Source: Candidatus Izimoplasma sp. HR2
Lineage (GTDB): Bacteria; Bacillota_I; Bacilli_A; Izemoplasmatales; Izemoplasmataceae
Reading direction: 5' to 3'
Assembly (NCBI GenBank): GCA_000753575.1
Contig: JRFF01000022.1
Span: forward strand, 124,001 to 188,000
DNA: 64,000 nucleotides
The stretch's first letter is position 1; each line of letters begins with the position of its first letter. The notes beneath the pieces were generated by a model that saw only the letters and a program-made list of their open reading frames with translations, was not told the origin of the DNA and searched no databases. Below, piece after piece: positions 19,141 through 33,360 of the stretch. The position numbers and the translations under genes are program-made.

Positions 19141-20373
19141 ATGGCTGTAATATCAATGAAACAGTTATTAGAGGCTGGTGTACACTTTGGACATCAAACT
19201 CGTCGTTGGAATCCTAAAATGGACAAGTATATTTATACTTCTCGTGGTGGAATTCACATCATCGACTTACAAAAAACTGTAGGATTAATCGATGAAGCTT
19301 ATGCAAAGTTACTTGAAATTGGAAAAAATGGTGGAAAAATCTTATTTGTAGGTACAAAAAAACAAGCACAAGATGTTGTTAAGGAAGAATCAATTAGAAC
19401 TGGACAATATTATGTAGCACAAAGATGGCTTGGTGGAACATTAACAAACTTTAAAACAATTAGAAAATCAATCAGAAGACTTCATGACATTACAAGAATG
19501 GAAAAAGATGGTACGTTTACTCGTTTACCTAAAAAAGAAGTAATCGGATTAAACAAAGAATTGGCAAAACTTGAAAAATTCTTAGGTGGAATTAAAGATA
19601 TGAAAACTTTACCTGAAGCAATTTTTGTTGTAGATCCAATGAAAGAAAAAAATGCAGTTTTAGAAGCAAGAAAATTACATATACCTGTATTTGGAATTGT
19701 TGATACAAACTGTGATCCTGATTTAGTTGACGTAATCATTCCAGCGAATGATGATGCAATAAGATCAGTAAAACTAATTGTTGGTAAATTAGCTAATGCG
19801 ATGATTGTAGCAGCTGGTGGAGAAGTTAATGAACCTGAATCAAAATATCAAGCAAGTCCTGAACGTAAAGAATATAACAGAAATAACAGAAAACCTTACG
19901 TTAAAAAACCTTGGGACAAAAAACCTTATGTTAAGAAACCTTACGTAGCTGGTGAGAAAAAACCTTATGTAGCTGGTGAGAGAAAACCTTATGTAGCTGG
20001 TGAGAAAAAACCTTATGTAGCTGGTGAGAAAAAACCTTACGTAGCTGGTGAGAAAAAACCTTATGTTGCAAGTGAGAAAAAACCATTCAACCAAAAAAGA
20101 CAAGAAACTAAAGTAGTAGCTAAACCTACTGCAGTAGCACCTAAAGTAGAAACTAAAGCTCCAGTTAAAGCTGCACCTGTAAAAGTTGCACCTAAGGCTG
20201 TAGTAAAAGTAGAAGCTAAAGTAGCTCCTGTAAAAGTAGAAAAAACAACGGCAAAAGTTAGCAATGACATTTCTAAAATGACAGTTGCTCAACTGAAAGC
20301 TCTTTGTAAAGACAAAGGCATTTCAGGATATTCAAAACTTAAAAAAGCAGAATTAATTCAAGCTTTAAAATAA
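19141..20373 (+). CDS. rpsB: 30S ribosomal protein S2 with repetitive extension and SAP/Rho_N-like tail
   Basis: Residues 1 to about 235 are ordinary S2 ([57 protein letters not shown]). The remaining 175 residues are unusual. First comes a basic segment with six tandem octapeptides of type KKPYVAGE (DNA 19933-20076), then a Lys/Ala/Val/Pro-rich linker. The last 33 residues ([20 protein letters not shown]...) resemble a SAP/Rho_N helix-extended-loop-helix nucleic-acid-binding fold. The ATG at 19141 has AGAAGGAGG upstream. S2 extensions occur in some Mollicutes; the role of this one is unknown. Confidence 0.94.
   Translation: MAVISMKQLLEAGVHFGHQTRRWNPKMDKYIYTSRGGIHIIDLQKTVGLIDEAYAKLLEIGKNGGKILFVGTKKQAQDVVKEESIRTGQYYVAQRWLGGTLTNFKTIRKSIRRLHDITRMEKDGTFTRLPKKEVIGLNKELAKLEKFLGGIKDMKTLPEAIFVVDPMKEKNAVLEARKLHIPVFGIVDTNCDPDLVDVIIPANDDAIRSVKLIVGKLANAMIVAAGGEVNEPESKYQASPERKEYNRNNRKPYVKKPWDKKPYVKKPYVAGEKKPYVAGERKPYVAGEKKPYVAGEKKPYVAGEKKPYVASEKKPFNQKRQETKVVAKPTAVAPKVETKAPVKAAPVKVAPKAVVKVEAKVAPVKVEKTTAKVSNDISKMTVAQLKALCKDKGISGYSKLKKAELIQALK
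19933..20076 (+). repeat. Six 24-bp in-frame tandem repeats in rpsB
   Basis: Six consecutive 24-base units encode KKPYVAGE, with one Arg for Lys (unit 3) and one Ala-Ser-Glu end (unit 6). Near identity at the DNA level suggests recent slippage, so copy number may vary between strains. Confidence 0.95.
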
Positions 20374-20377
20374 TACT

Positions 20378-20403
20378 AAAAAGAGCTTTAGGGCTCTTTT
20401 TTT
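20378..20403 (+). terminator. Terminator after rpsB
   Basis: The stem AAAAGAGC/GCTCTTTT has a six-base loop and a run of T. It separates rpsB from the tsf promoter. Confidence 0.88.
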
Positions 20404-20427
20404 AAGAAGTATAAATTAGATTATAGA

Positions 20428-20456
20428 TTGAATAATAAACAAATATATGATATTAT
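20428..20456 (+). promoter_or_regulatory. tsf promoter
   Basis: TTGAAT (20428-20433) and TATTAT (20451-20456) are separated by 17 bases. The site gives tsf its own promoter beyond the rpsB terminator. Confidence 0.65.
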
Positions 20457-20491
20457 ATTCTTTGGAAAAGAATTATTAGGAGGAAACAATT

Positions 20492-21367
20492 ATGAAAATA
20501 AGTGCAAGCTTAGTAAAACAACTTAGAGACAAAACCGGAGCTGGAATGATGGACTGTAAAAATGCCCTTGTTGAAACAGCTGGAGATATTGATCAAGCAA
20601 TTGATTGGCTTAGAGAAAAAGGAATTTCTAAAGCAGCTAAAAAAGCAGATAGAATCGCTGCTGAAGGATTATGTAATGTATTAGTTAAAGGTAATGAAGC
20701 AGTTATACTAGAATTAAATAGTGAAACTGATTTTGTTGCTAAAAATAAAGAGTTCTTGGCTTTACTTGATACTCTTGCAAACGCAATATTAGATAGCGAT
20801 GCTACTAATACTGAAGAAGCATTAAAAATTGATGTTGATGGTAGAAATATTGAAAGAGTATTAATTGATGCTACTGCTAAAATTGGTGAAAAATTCTCAC
20901 TTAGAAACGTAAGTAAACATACAGTTTCTGGAAATGAAGTATTTGGAGCTTACAAACATATGGGTGGTAGAATTGTTACATTAGTAGTTCTTGAAGATGG
21001 GAATGCTGATTTAGCTAAAGATATTGCAATGCATGTTGCTGCAATTAATCCTACATATTTAGATCAAACAGATATTAGTGAAGAAGTTATTAATCACGAA
21101 AGAGAAATACTTACAAAAGAAGCATTAAATGAAGGTAAACCTGCTAATATCGTTGAGAAAATGGTAGTTGGTAGACTTAATAAATATTTAAAAGAAATTT
21201 GCTTAGTAAATCAACCGTTCGTTAAAAATCCTGATTTGACTGTTGACAAATTTATGAAAGAAAACAACAGTAAAATTGTATCTTTCTTACGCGTTGAAGT
21301 TGGTACAGGAATTGAAAAAAGAGTTGAAGATTTTGCAAGTGAAGTTGCAAGCGTAGTTGGTAAATAA
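20492..21367 (+). CDS. tsf: Elongation factor Ts
   Basis: EF-Ts is the GDP/GTP exchange factor for EF-Tu. It has 291 residues: the N-terminal UBA-like domain ([20 protein letters not shown]), the TDFVAKN motif that contacts EF-Tu, and the two core subdomains. The start follows TTAGGAGGAAAC. The gene follows rpsB as in most bacteria and precedes pyrH-frr. Confidence 0.97.
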   Translation: MKISASLVKQLRDKTGAGMMDCKNALVETAGDIDQAIDWLREKGISKAAKKADRIAAEGLCNVLVKGNEAVILELNSETDFVAKNKEFLALLDTLANAILDSDATNTEEALKIDVDGRNIERVLIDATAKIGEKFSLRNVSKHTVSGNEVFGAYKHMGGRIVTLVVLEDGNADLAKDIAMHVAAINPTYLDQTDISEEVINHEREILTKEALNEGKPANIVEKMVVGRLNKYLKEICLVNQPFVKNPDLTVDKFMKENNSKIVSFLRVEVGTGIEKRVEDFASEVASVVGK

Positions 21368-21379
21368 ATATTTTTAAAA

Positions 21380-21410
21380 AATAGGACACTTTTTTGTGTC
21401 CTATATTTAT
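21380..21410 (+). terminator. Hairpin after tsf
   Basis: The nine-base-pair stem ATAGGACAC/GTGTCCTAT has a T6 loop. The following tract ATTTAT is weak, so partial read-through into pyrH is likely. Confidence 0.7.
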
Positions 21411-21427
21411 AAGAGGAGGAGATTTAT

Positions 21428-22144
21428 ATGTCAATGAAAAAACGTATAATAATTAAACTCAGCGGGGAAGCTTTAAGTGGTAAAGATAATGATAAAGCAA
21501 TCGATCCACTAAAAGTAAGGGAAGTTGCAAAAGAAATTAAAGCTGCATATGATTTAGGGAATTTAGAAATTGGAATTATTGTTGGTGGCGGTAATATTTG
21601 GAGAGGTAAAATGGCTGCGGAAATGGGTATGGAGAGAAGTAGTGCTGATTATATGGGTATGATTGCTACTATTATGAATGCTCTTGCACTTCAAAATGCT
21701 CTTGAAGAACTAGGTTTAGAAACTAGAACTATGACTTCACTTAATATTCCACAAGTTGCTGAACCTTATATTAGAAGAAAAGCTATTAGCAATTTAGACA
21801 AAGATATTATTGTTATATTTGGTGGAGGTACAGGTAATCCTTACTTCTCAACTGATACAACAAGTGCTTTAAGAGCCGCAGAAATTGGTGCTAAAGTTAT
21901 ATTAATGGCTAAAAATGGGACTGATGGGGTATATAACAAAGACCCAAGAACTAATAATGATGCTGTGAAATTTGATAATTTAACTCATCATCAAGTACTT
22001 GAAAAGAACTTAATGGTAATGGATTCAACAGCTGCTGCACTTTGTAAAGATAATGGAATTGATATTATCGTATTCGATATGAATGTAAAAGGTAATATTA
22101 AAAGAGTTGCTAGTGGTGAAAAAATAGGAACTCATATAAATTAA
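21428..22144 (+). CDS. pyrH: UMP kinase
   Basis: PyrH phosphorylates UMP to UDP. The 238-residue protein is of the amino-acid-kinase fold. It carries [24 protein letters not shown], the [17 protein letters not shown] helix and the acceptor segment [23 protein letters not shown] lies upstream of the ATG. It is followed by frr after 14 bases, forming the conserved tsf-pyrH-frr block. Confidence 0.97.
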   Translation: MSMKKRIIIKLSGEALSGKDNDKAIDPLKVREVAKEIKAAYDLGNLEIGIIVGGGNIWRGKMAAEMGMERSSADYMGMIATIMNALALQNALEELGLETRTMTSLNIPQVAEPYIRRKAISNLDKDIIVIFGGGTGNPYFSTDTTSALRAAEIGAKVILMAKNGTDGVYNKDPRTNNDAVKFDNLTHHQVLEKNLMVMDSTAAALCKDNGIDIIVFDMNVKGNIKRVASGEKIGTHIN

Positions 22145-22158
22145 AAGGAGGAAAAATT

Positions 22159-22716
22159 ATGCCTGATATGGTACTTTTAGAAACAGAAGAAGCAATGGAA
22201 CATAGACTTGATGCATTAAGTAAAGAACTAGCAAAAGTTAGAACTGGACGTGCTAACCCAAGAGTGTTAGATGATGTTAAAGTAGAGTATTACGGGGCTT
22301 TAACTCCTTTATCACAAATAGGTAATATTAGTGTACCTGAACCTGCTCAATTAATAGTTAAACCTTATGATAGAAGCATTTTAGGTGCGATTGAAAAAGC
22401 AATTAATGCTGCTAACTTAGGACTTAATCCTAGTAACGAAGGAACTCAATTAAGAATTGTTTTACCTGCTCTTACTCAAGAAACAAGAAAAGGATTAGTT
22501 AAGGATATTCATAAGTTAGGTGAAGAGTATAAAGTTTATGTTAGAAATTCAAGAAGAGATGGAAATGATGCCATTAAGAAAATGGAAAAAAGTCATGAAA
22601 TCAGTGAAGATGATTCAAAAGGATATCATGAAGATATTCAAGAGTTAACTAATAATTACACAAATCAGATTGATGAACTAATTAAAGCAAAAGAAATTGA
22701 CATAATGCATATATAA
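22159..22716 (+). CDS. frr: Ribosome recycling factor
   Basis: RRF splits post-termination ribosomes together with EF-G. It has 185 residues with the signatures LAKVRTGRANPRVLDDVKVEYYGALTPL, LGLNPSNEGTQLRI and the long C-terminal helix. The RBS AAAAGGAGG lies seven bases before the ATG. Confidence 0.97.
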   Translation: MPDMVLLETEEAMEHRLDALSKELAKVRTGRANPRVLDDVKVEYYGALTPLSQIGNISVPEPAQLIVKPYDRSILGAIEKAINAANLGLNPSNEGTQLRIVLPALTQETRKGLVKDIHKLGEEYKVYVRNSRRDGNDAIKKMEKSHEISEDDSKGYHEDIQELTNNYTNQIDELIKAKEIDIMHI

Positions 22717-22739
22717 AGACTACGAAAGTAGTCTTTTTT
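22715..22739 (+). terminator. Terminator after frr
   Basis: The stem AGACTAC-GAAA-GTAGTCT with a stable tetraloop is followed by U6. Confidence 0.92.
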
Positions 22740-22765
22740 ATATAGAAATAAGTGCTGTTTTATAG

Positions 22766-22779
22766 TATAATAGTATAAT
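22766..22779 (+). promoter_or_regulatory. -10 boxes of uppS operon
   Basis: Two TATAAT hexamers (22766-22771 and 22774-22779) lie 19-32 bases before the uppS start. No clear -35 partner is seen. Confidence 0.5.
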
Positions 22780-22797
22780 GCCTGTGGAGGTGGAATT

Positions 22798-23535
22798 ATG
22801 AATTTAGAAAAAAGAGTTAAAAGTAATAATATACCAAGTCATATTGCGATTATATTAGATGGTAATGGACGTTGGGCTAAAAAGAGAAAATTACCTCGAA
22901 CTTTTGGACATAAAGTTGGAGCTGAAAACCTGAAAAAGACTGCGATTAATTGTAGTAAATTAGGTATAAAAGTATTAAGTGTTTATGCGTTTAGTACAGA
23001 AAACTGGAGTAGACCTAAAGAAGAAGTGGATTATTTAATGAAATTACCACTTGAATTTGAAAAATCTTATAAAGGAAACTTCAAAGAATATGATATTAAG
23101 GTTATCTTTTCTGGGAGAAGAGATAGATTTAGTAAAGATAATATTGAGTTATTAAATAAAATTGAAGAGAAAACAAAAGATAGAACTGGACTTATTTTAA
23201 ATGTCTGCTTTGATTATGGTAGTTATACAGAGATGTTAGAAGCTACAAAACAGATAAGTAAGTTGTATAAAGATGGTAAACTTGAGTTAGATGACATTAA
23301 CGAAGAGTTATTTAGTAATCATTTATATACTAAAGATTTACCAAAACTTGATTTATTAATTAGAACTTCAGGTGAACAAAGAATTAGTAATTTCTTATTG
23401 TGGCAGTTAGCTTATAGTGAATTGTATTTTACTAAGAAGTTATGGCCTGAGTTTAATAATAAACAATTGTTAATTGCAATTGATGATTATCAAAAAAGAA
23501 ACCGTACTTATGGTGGACTAAAGGAGAAAAAATAA
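22798..23535 (+). CDS. uppS: Undecaprenyl (polyprenyl) diphosphate synthase
   Basis: This cis-prenyltransferase makes the long lipid carrier from FPP and IPP. It has 245 residues with the FPP-binding motif IILDGNGRWAKKR, the FSTENWSRP segment, and the IPP-binding region LLIRTSGEQRISNFLLWQLAYSE. It starts the uppS-cdsA-dxr-rseP-proS operon, with a one-base overlap to cdsA. Confidence 0.96.
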   Translation: MNLEKRVKSNNIPSHIAIILDGNGRWAKKRKLPRTFGHKVGAENLKKTAINCSKLGIKVLSVYAFSTENWSRPKEEVDYLMKLPLEFEKSYKGNFKEYDIKVIFSGRRDRFSKDNIELLNKIEEKTKDRTGLILNVCFDYGSYTEMLEATKQISKLYKDGKLELDDINEELFSNHLYTKDLPKLDLLIRTSGEQRISNFLLWQLAYSELYFTKKLWPEFNNKQLLIAIDDYQKRNRTYGGLKEKK

Positions 23536-24356
23536 TGAAAGTAAGAGTTATAACAGCGATTTTTTTACTTATTACTCTTGTTCCTGCAGTATTAATTGGA
23601 GGATTACTTTTAGATATTGTTTTAGCAATGCTTAGTATGGGAGCAACTTATGAGTTATTTAAGATGTATAAAGCTGATGAATTTAAAATTAATGGAATGT
23701 TACTTATTGAATTGATGTTTAGTTTAGCTGTATTCTTTAGTGTTGCATATTATTTAAAAGGAACATTAGATTTAGAATATGTATTTGTATTGTTATTATT
23801 TATTGTTTTTAGCTCTGGTCTTTCTTTAATATTTAAAGAAGATTTTAATGCTGAAGATTTTGGTAGAGTTTTTGCTAGTGTTTTATATCCTGCTATTGGG
23901 TTTGCAGCTATAAGCTGGCTTAGTAATATTGATATTTATAATATTGGATTCTTATTTATGATTACAATTTTTACTGATGTATTTGCTTATATAGTTGGAA
24001 TTAACTATGGTAAACATAGGTTAGCTATTAAGATTAGTCCTAAAAAATCAATTGAAGGAGCTATTGGTGGAACTGTAGCCGCTTTATTATTAACTCTTTT
24101 ATACTTATATTTATTAGATATTAGTGTTGTTGGTGAAATTAGTTTGAATATTTGGACTAGCATTTTATTAATTATCTTTATATCAATAATTGGACAAATA
24201 GGAGATTTAATTGCTTCTAAACTTAAAAGAGGGTTTGGAATTAAAGATTTTAGTCAAATATTCCCAGGTCATGGTGGAGTGATGGATCGATTTGATTCAG
24301 CGATATTTGCGGGAATTACTTTAGTTTTAATTAGTAAAGTAGTTGGTTTACTATGA
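23535..24356 (+). CDS. cdsA: Phosphatidate cytidylyltransferase
   Basis: CdsA makes CDP-diacylglycerol for phospholipid synthesis. The 273-residue protein has about eight membrane segments and the C-terminal family signature KRGFGIKDFSQIFPGHGGVMDRFDS. It overlaps uppS by one base and dxr by four. Confidence 0.95.
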   Translation: MKVRVITAIFLLITLVPAVLIGGLLLDIVLAMLSMGATYELFKMYKADEFKINGMLLIELMFSLAVFFSVAYYLKGTLDLEYVFVLLLFIVFSSGLSLIFKEDFNAEDFGRVFASVLYPAIGFAAISWLSNIDIYNIGFLFMITIFTDVFAYIVGINYGKHRLAIKISPKKSIEGAIGGTVAALLLTLLYLYLLDISVVGEISLNIWTSILLIIFISIIGQIGDLIASKLKRGFGIKDFSQIFPGHGGVMDRFDSAIFAGITLVLISKVVGLL

Positions 24357-25495
24357 ATTTGTATTTACTAGGTGCGACTGGTAGTATTGGTGTTCAAACT
24401 TTAGATATAGTTAGGAATAATAATAAGTTTAACATCGTAAGTGTTAGTGCTAATCACAATTTAAATAAAATGATTGATATTATTGAGGAGTTTAACCCCT
24501 TATTTGTATCTATGGGTAAACTTGAATATATTGAAAAGTTAAAAGTATTATATCCTTCTATTGAATTTGGGTATGGTAAAGCTGGATTAATAAAAGCTGC
24601 GACTTATGGTGTAAATAGTGAAGATTTAGTAGTTAACGCTTTAGTTGGTAGTGCTGGACTTGAACCCACTATTGAAGCGATTAAGAAAAAAAGAAATATT
24701 GCTTTAGCTAATAAAGAAACATTAGTTATTGGTGGAGAGATTATTAAAGAATTACTTATTGAAAATAATGTTAGATTAATTCCTGTGGATAGTGAACATT
24801 CTGCGATTATGCAATGTTTAAATGGTGAAGATAATAGTACTATAAAAAGAATTATTATTACTGCTTCAGGAGGAAGTTTTAGAGATTTAAGTAGAGATGA
24901 GTTAAGAAATGTTACTGTAAATGATGCTTTAGACCATCCTAATTGGAAAATGGGTGCTAAGATTACAATTGATTCAGCTACTATGATGAATAAAGGGTTT
25001 GAAGTTATTGAAGCTCATTATTTATTTGATGTTGATTATGATAATATTGAAACTGTTTTACATAAAGAAAGTGTTGTTCATTCTTTAGTTGAATTTAAAG
25101 ATACGAGTATTATTGCTCATTTAGGAAACCCGGATATGAGAGTTCCTATAAACTATGCTTTAAATTATCCTGAAAGAACTGAATATAAAGGTGAAAGTTT
25201 AGATCTTATAAAACTAGGATCACTTCACTTTGAAGAGTTATCTTTAAAGAGATATCCACTTCTTAAGATGGCGATTGATGCAGGGAGAAGTAAAGGGCTT
25301 AATCCTACTACTTTGAATGCTGCGAATGAAGCTTGTGTTAGTTTGTTTTTAAATGGAAAAATTAAGTTTTTAGAGATAGAAGATATTGTTGAAGAATGTT
25401 TAAATGTATTTGATAATGATTTTACTGTAAACCTTGATAAGATAATAGAAAGAGACCTAGTGGTTAAAGACTATGTTTTCCGTAAATATAGTTAG
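24353..25495 (+). CDS. dxr: 1-deoxy-D-xylulose 5-phosphate reductoisomerase
   Basis: Dxr is the second enzyme of the MEP isoprenoid pathway; its product path supplies UppS, encoded two genes upstream. It has 380 residues. The N-terminal NADPH motif GATGSIGVQTLDIV is followed by the metal and substrate segments PVDSEHSAIMQ, ITASGGSFRDLS and NKGFEVIEAHYLFD. The start lies within the cdsA stop (ATGA). Confidence 0.96.
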   Translation: MNLYLLGATGSIGVQTLDIVRNNNKFNIVSVSANHNLNKMIDIIEEFNPLFVSMGKLEYIEKLKVLYPSIEFGYGKAGLIKAATYGVNSEDLVVNALVGSAGLEPTIEAIKKKRNIALANKETLVIGGEIIKELLIENNVRLIPVDSEHSAIMQCLNGEDNSTIKRIIITASGGSFRDLSRDELRNVTVNDALDHPNWKMGAKITIDSATMMNKGFEVIEAHYLFDVDYDNIETVLHKESVVHSLVEFKDTSIIAHLGNPDMRVPINYALNYPERTEYKGESLDLIKLGSLHFEELSLKRYPLLKMAIDAGRSKGLNPTTLNAANEACVSLFLNGKIKFLEIEDIVEECLNVFDNDFTVNLDKIIERDLVVKDYVFRKYS

Positions 25496-25503
25496 AGGAC
25501 GTG

Positions 25504-27042
25504 ATGATTATGAGTGTTATATTTAGTATTATTGTATTTATATTTGTATTAGGGTTAGTAATCTTAATACATGAACTTGGACATTTTATTATGGCGAAAA
25601 GAGCGAATATATTATGTCATGAGTTTAGTTTAGGAATGGGACCTATATTATGGTCTAAAAGAGGAAAAGAAACTCTATATACTATTAGAGCAATCCCCAT
25701 TGGTGGGTATGTGATGATGGCAGGTGAAGAAGTTGAAGATGAGATTGTTAAAGTTGGTAAACAAGTTAGACTTATATTTGATGACTTTAACAATGTTGAA
25801 AAAATTGTTCTTGACCATGAAGATGAAAGATATGATCAATATGAAAAGGTTACTGTAACTAAAGTTGATCTAAAGGGAGAAAATAATGAACCTTTATTCA
25901 TCAATGACTATACAGTAAAAAGAAATGCTTTTTATGTTTATAAAAAAAGAGAATTACAAATTGCACCACATGAAAGAAGTTTTGAATCAAAAACTAAGAC
26001 TGAAAGGTTCCTTGCGATATTTGCTGGTCCTTTTATGAATTTCGTGCTTGCAGTATTTGTATTTATATTTATTAACTTATTCATGGGATTCCCTGTGATG
26101 GATAGCACAGTACTTGGTAGTATTGGAGATGGTTATCCCTCTTACGGAATATTAGAAGAAGGAGATAAAATAATATCAATTGACGGTGAACCTGTGAGTG
26201 ATTGGGATGAGATTTCTAGTGAAATTGATAGTAACGTCGCTGATAGATTAATTCAGTTTGAGATATTAAGAGATGGAGATACTGATACAGTAGCTATAAC
26301 TCCAGTGCTAATATTTTATAGCTTAGGATTTAGATCAGATGAAGATGTAATTAACGAGTTAATTATTGATGAAATTAACGAAGAGTCTATTGCTTATAAA
26401 GCTGGCTTTGTTGGTGGAGATAAAATATTGACCATTGACGGTATTGAAGTTATTAGTTGGTTTGATGTTACACAATTAGTTAGTGCTAATATATATGGTG
26501 AGGTTATGACATTTACTGTTCTTAGAGATGGTAGTGTTGAAACTTTAACTATTGCTCCACATGATAAAGAAGTATTAGAATATAGTGGAGTACTTGCTGT
26601 TGAAAACTTTATTGGAATTAGTCCTATATATGAGTTTAACTTCTTAAAGAGTTTTACTTACTCATTTACTAATACTAAAGATGCAGCAGGAATGATATTT
26701 AGTACTTTAGGTTTATTATTTGGAAATGAAAATGTAGGAGTTAGCGATTTAGCTGGTCCTGTTGGAATTTATACAATTACATCTAATGCATTAAGTGGAG
26801 GATTACTTTCTTTACTTAGCTGGGTTGCTTTATTAAGTGTTAACCTTGGTGTAATCAATTTATTACCTATCCCTGCGCTTGATGGAGGTAGATTAGTCTT
26901 TTTAGGGTATGAAGCGATAACTACTAAGAAACCTAATAAGAAGATTGAAAATACGCTTCATTATGCGATGTATTTAATGCTTATGGGATTGTTTGTTTAT
27001 ATTACGTTTAATGATATATTAAGATTATTTAATCTAAAATAG
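25504..27042 (+). CDS. rseP: Site-2 membrane metalloprotease (RseP/RasP family), two PDZ domains
   Basis: This intramembrane zinc protease cleaves anti-sigma factors and leftover signal peptides. HELGH lies in the first membrane segment, and the second metal-site motif is NLLPIPALDGGRL near the C-terminus. The protein has about 512 residues, longer than the roughly 420 of Bacillus RasP. It carries two PDZ-like units (YGILEEGDKIISIDGEPV and YKAGFVGGDKILTIDG), plus an extra charged stretch around residues 75-170 after the first transmembrane segment. Start choice is uncertain among GTG 25501, ATG 25504 and ATG 25510; GAGGAC lies just upstream. Confidence 0.92.
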   Translation: MIMSVIFSIIVFIFVLGLVILIHELGHFIMAKRANILCHEFSLGMGPILWSKRGKETLYTIRAIPIGGYVMMAGEEVEDEIVKVGKQVRLIFDDFNNVEKIVLDHEDERYDQYEKVTVTKVDLKGENNEPLFINDYTVKRNAFYVYKKRELQIAPHERSFESKTKTERFLAIFAGPFMNFVLAVFVFIFINLFMGFPVMDSTVLGSIGDGYPSYGILEEGDKIISIDGEPVSDWDEISSEIDSNVADRLIQFEILRDGDTDTVAITPVLIFYSLGFRSDEDVINELIIDEINEESIAYKAGFVGGDKILTIDGIEVISWFDVTQLVSANIYGEVMTFTVLRDGSVETLTIAPHDKEVLEYSGVLAVENFIGISPIYEFNFLKSFTYSFTNTKDAAGMIFSTLGLLFGNENVGVSDLAGPVGIYTITSNALSGGLLSLLSWVALLSVNLGVINLLPIPALDGGRLVFLGYEAITTKKPNKKIENTLHYAMYLMLMGLFVYITFNDILRLFNLK

Positions 27043-27052
27043 AGGTGAGAAG

Positions 27053-28291
27053 ATGAAACAAAGTTTATTATTTGTGCCAACTTTAAAAGAGGCACCAAAA
27101 GATGCAGACGTAAAAAGTCATAAATTAATGAGTAGAGCTGGAATTATCAAACAAGTTGCGGCTGGAATTTATACTTATTTACCTCTGGGATATAAAGTTA
27201 TTAAGAAAATCGAAGAGATTATTAGACAAGAATTGGATAAAATCGGAGCTAGTGAATTATTAATGCCTGCACTTCAACCTAAAGATTTATGGGATGAATC
27301 AGGAAGATGGGACAAATATGGACCTGAGTTAATGAGATTAACTGATCGTAAAGATAGAGATTTCTGTTTAGGGCCAACTCATGAAGAAGTAATTACACAA
27401 GTTGTTAGAGACTATGTTAGTTCTTATAAAAAGCTTCCTTTAGCGCTTTATCAAATCCAAACTAAATTTAGAGATGAAATGAGACCTAGATTTGGATTAA
27501 TGCGTGGTAGAGAGTTTATAATGAAAGATGCTTATACATTTAGTGAAACAGAAGAAGATTTAGAAAGATGGTATAAATTATTTACTAAAGCGTATATTGA
27601 TATCTTTAAGAGATGTGGACTAGATACTAAAATAGTAAGTAGTGATGTTGGACAAATTGGTGGAGATGAAGCTGATGAGTTTATGGTTATGAGTGAAGTA
27701 GGAGAAGATACCATCACATATTGTGATAAATGTGACTACGCAGCTAACCAAGAACACAGTTTATTAAATAGTGGTGATAAATGCCCTGTATGCGATGGGA
27801 CTATCCATACAGCAAAAGGTATTGAAGTTGGAAACATCTTTAAGCTAGGGACAAAATACAGTGAATCAATGAATGGTAAGTTCGCAGGACGTGATGGGAA
27901 ACCTCAACCAATGATTATGGGTTGTTATGGTCTAGGGATTAGTAGAACATTAATGGCTAGTGTTGAACAACATTCAAATGAAGATGGTATTGTATGGCCA
28001 AAAGAGATTGCGCCATTTAAAGTACATATAGTACCAATTAACTTAAAAGATGAAGATCAATATAAATTAGCTTATGAAATCTATGAGAGTCTTAAATCAA
28101 GCGGTATAGAAGTACTTATTGATGATAGAGCTGAAAGAGCTGGAAGTAAGTTTAAAGATGCTGATTTAATCGGTATTCCATTTAGAGTTGTTGTTGGTAA
28201 AGATGCTAAGGACTTAAAAGTAGAGTTTACTGATCGCTTAAAAGGTGAAAAAGAGTTAGTACTTGCAAGCGAAATTTTAACCCTTATATAA
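27053..28291 (+). CDS. proS: Prolyl-tRNA synthetase lacking the INS editing domain
   Basis: The class II enzyme charges tRNA-Pro. Motif 2 (FRDEMRPRFGLMRGREF), the DAYTF segment, motif 3 region MGCYGLGISRTLMA and the HGTP-type anticodon domain are all present. Bacterial ProRS usually has about 570 residues with an insertion (INS) domain of roughly 180 residues that removes alanine from tRNA-Pro. Here only 412 residues exist, and the INS position (after SDYAAN-like DYAANQEH) goes directly to GDKCPVCDG. Two cysteine pairs, Cys224/227 and Cys244/247, make a possible zinc knuckle. The shortened form should lack cis editing. Confidence 0.94.
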   Translation: MKQSLLFVPTLKEAPKDADVKSHKLMSRAGIIKQVAAGIYTYLPLGYKVIKKIEEIIRQELDKIGASELLMPALQPKDLWDESGRWDKYGPELMRLTDRKDRDFCLGPTHEEVITQVVRDYVSSYKKLPLALYQIQTKFRDEMRPRFGLMRGREFIMKDAYTFSETEEDLERWYKLFTKAYIDIFKRCGLDTKIVSSDVGQIGGDEADEFMVMSEVGEDTITYCDKCDYAANQEHSLLNSGDKCPVCDGTIHTAKGIEVGNIFKLGTKYSESMNGKFAGRDGKPQPMIMGCYGLGISRTLMASVEQHSNEDGIVWPKEIAPFKVHIVPINLKDEDQYKLAYEIYESLKSSGIEVLIDDRAERAGSKFKDADLIGIPFRVVVGKDAKDLKVEFTDRLKGEKELVLASEILTLI

Positions 28292-28302
28292 TATAGAAAT
28301 AG

Positions 28303-28327
28303 AGGCCCCTGATTTAGGGGCTTTTTT
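28303..28327 (+). terminator. Terminator after proS
   Basis: The stem AGGCCCCT/AGGGGCTT has loop GATTT and is followed by T6. It insulates the rRNA promoters. Confidence 0.92.
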
Positions 28328-28388
28328 AATGCCATATTTAAGGTAAAAATTAGTTTGAAATAAAAATCGAAAAAAAGAAACAAAAGTG

Positions 28389-28417
28389 TTGACAATATGA
28401 CTTGATTTCTATATACT
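28389..28417 (+). promoter_or_regulatory. rRNA promoter P1
   Basis: TTGACA and TATACT (28412-28417) are separated by 17 bases. The upstream flank AAAAGTG is shared with P2 and P3. Confidence 0.85.
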
Positions 28418-28529
28418 TGTAATTGCGGTCCAGGAAATCCATTGAGGGTTTTTGAACCGTTTAAAAATGCTTTTAAAAAGAGTAGTTAGCCACTTATAAT
28501 AAAGTGGAAAAATACTTTTAACAAAAGTG

Positions 28530-28558
28530 TTGACAACTTGAAACAAATTATATATACT
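28530..28558 (+). promoter_or_regulatory. rRNA promoter P2
   Basis: TTGACA and TATACT (28553-28558) are separated by 17 bases, 141 bases downstream of P1 and with the same AAAAGTG flank. Confidence 0.87.
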
Positions 28559-28641
28559 CTTTATTGCAGTGCGAAAACGATATGTTGAAAACACTGTGAA
28601 AAGGAAGCACCAAAAACACACAAAAAAGTTTTGTAAAAGTG

Positions 28642-28670
28642 TTGACATAATATTCGAGATATAGTAGAAT
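28642..28670 (+). promoter_or_regulatory. rRNA promoter P3
   Basis: TTGACA and TAGAAT (28665-28670) are separated by 17 bases, 112 bases after P2. A boxA-like GGTCTTTGAAAA follows at about 28710 and recurs in the 16S-23S spacer, consistent with rRNA antitermination. Confidence 0.87.
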
Positions 28671-28789
28671 ATTATACGCACGCTACAATGAAGTGTGTGA
28701 CCAAATTAGGTCTTTGAAAACTGAATAGAACAAACAAAAAAAATGAGTTTAGGAACTTTAAATAAAGTTAAGAATCAAAACAATTCATA

Positions 28790-30322
<1,533 letters not shown>

Positions 30323-30475
30323 AGGGAGAAAGATATTATTGAGAAACACCAGTTTTACCTAAACATCATAATTGTTTTGTTCTATTTGGTTTTGAGAGAC
30401 TTAGTCTTTCAACTGCTTGTTATTTTTTTTCAAAATAATAAGAAGGTCTTTGAAAAGTGGATAATACTGTAAAAA

Positions 30476-33323
<2,848 letters not shown>

Positions 33324-33360
33324 TATTAAAAATACAGTATTATCTAGTTTTGAAAGAATA

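Noticed and set aside
19933..20076. Regular repeats considered as a CRISPR array
   Set aside because: Units are 24 bases, contiguous without spacers, in frame and coding KKPYVAGE within rpsB.
19840..20292. Antisense frames over the rpsB repeat region
   Set aside because: Repeated codons in rpsB keep the opposite frames open; there is no RBS and composition is unlike real proteins.
28409..28681. 90-codon minus-strand frame upstream of 16S
   Set aside because: It runs across three strong rRNA promoters and has no RBS or plausible protein.
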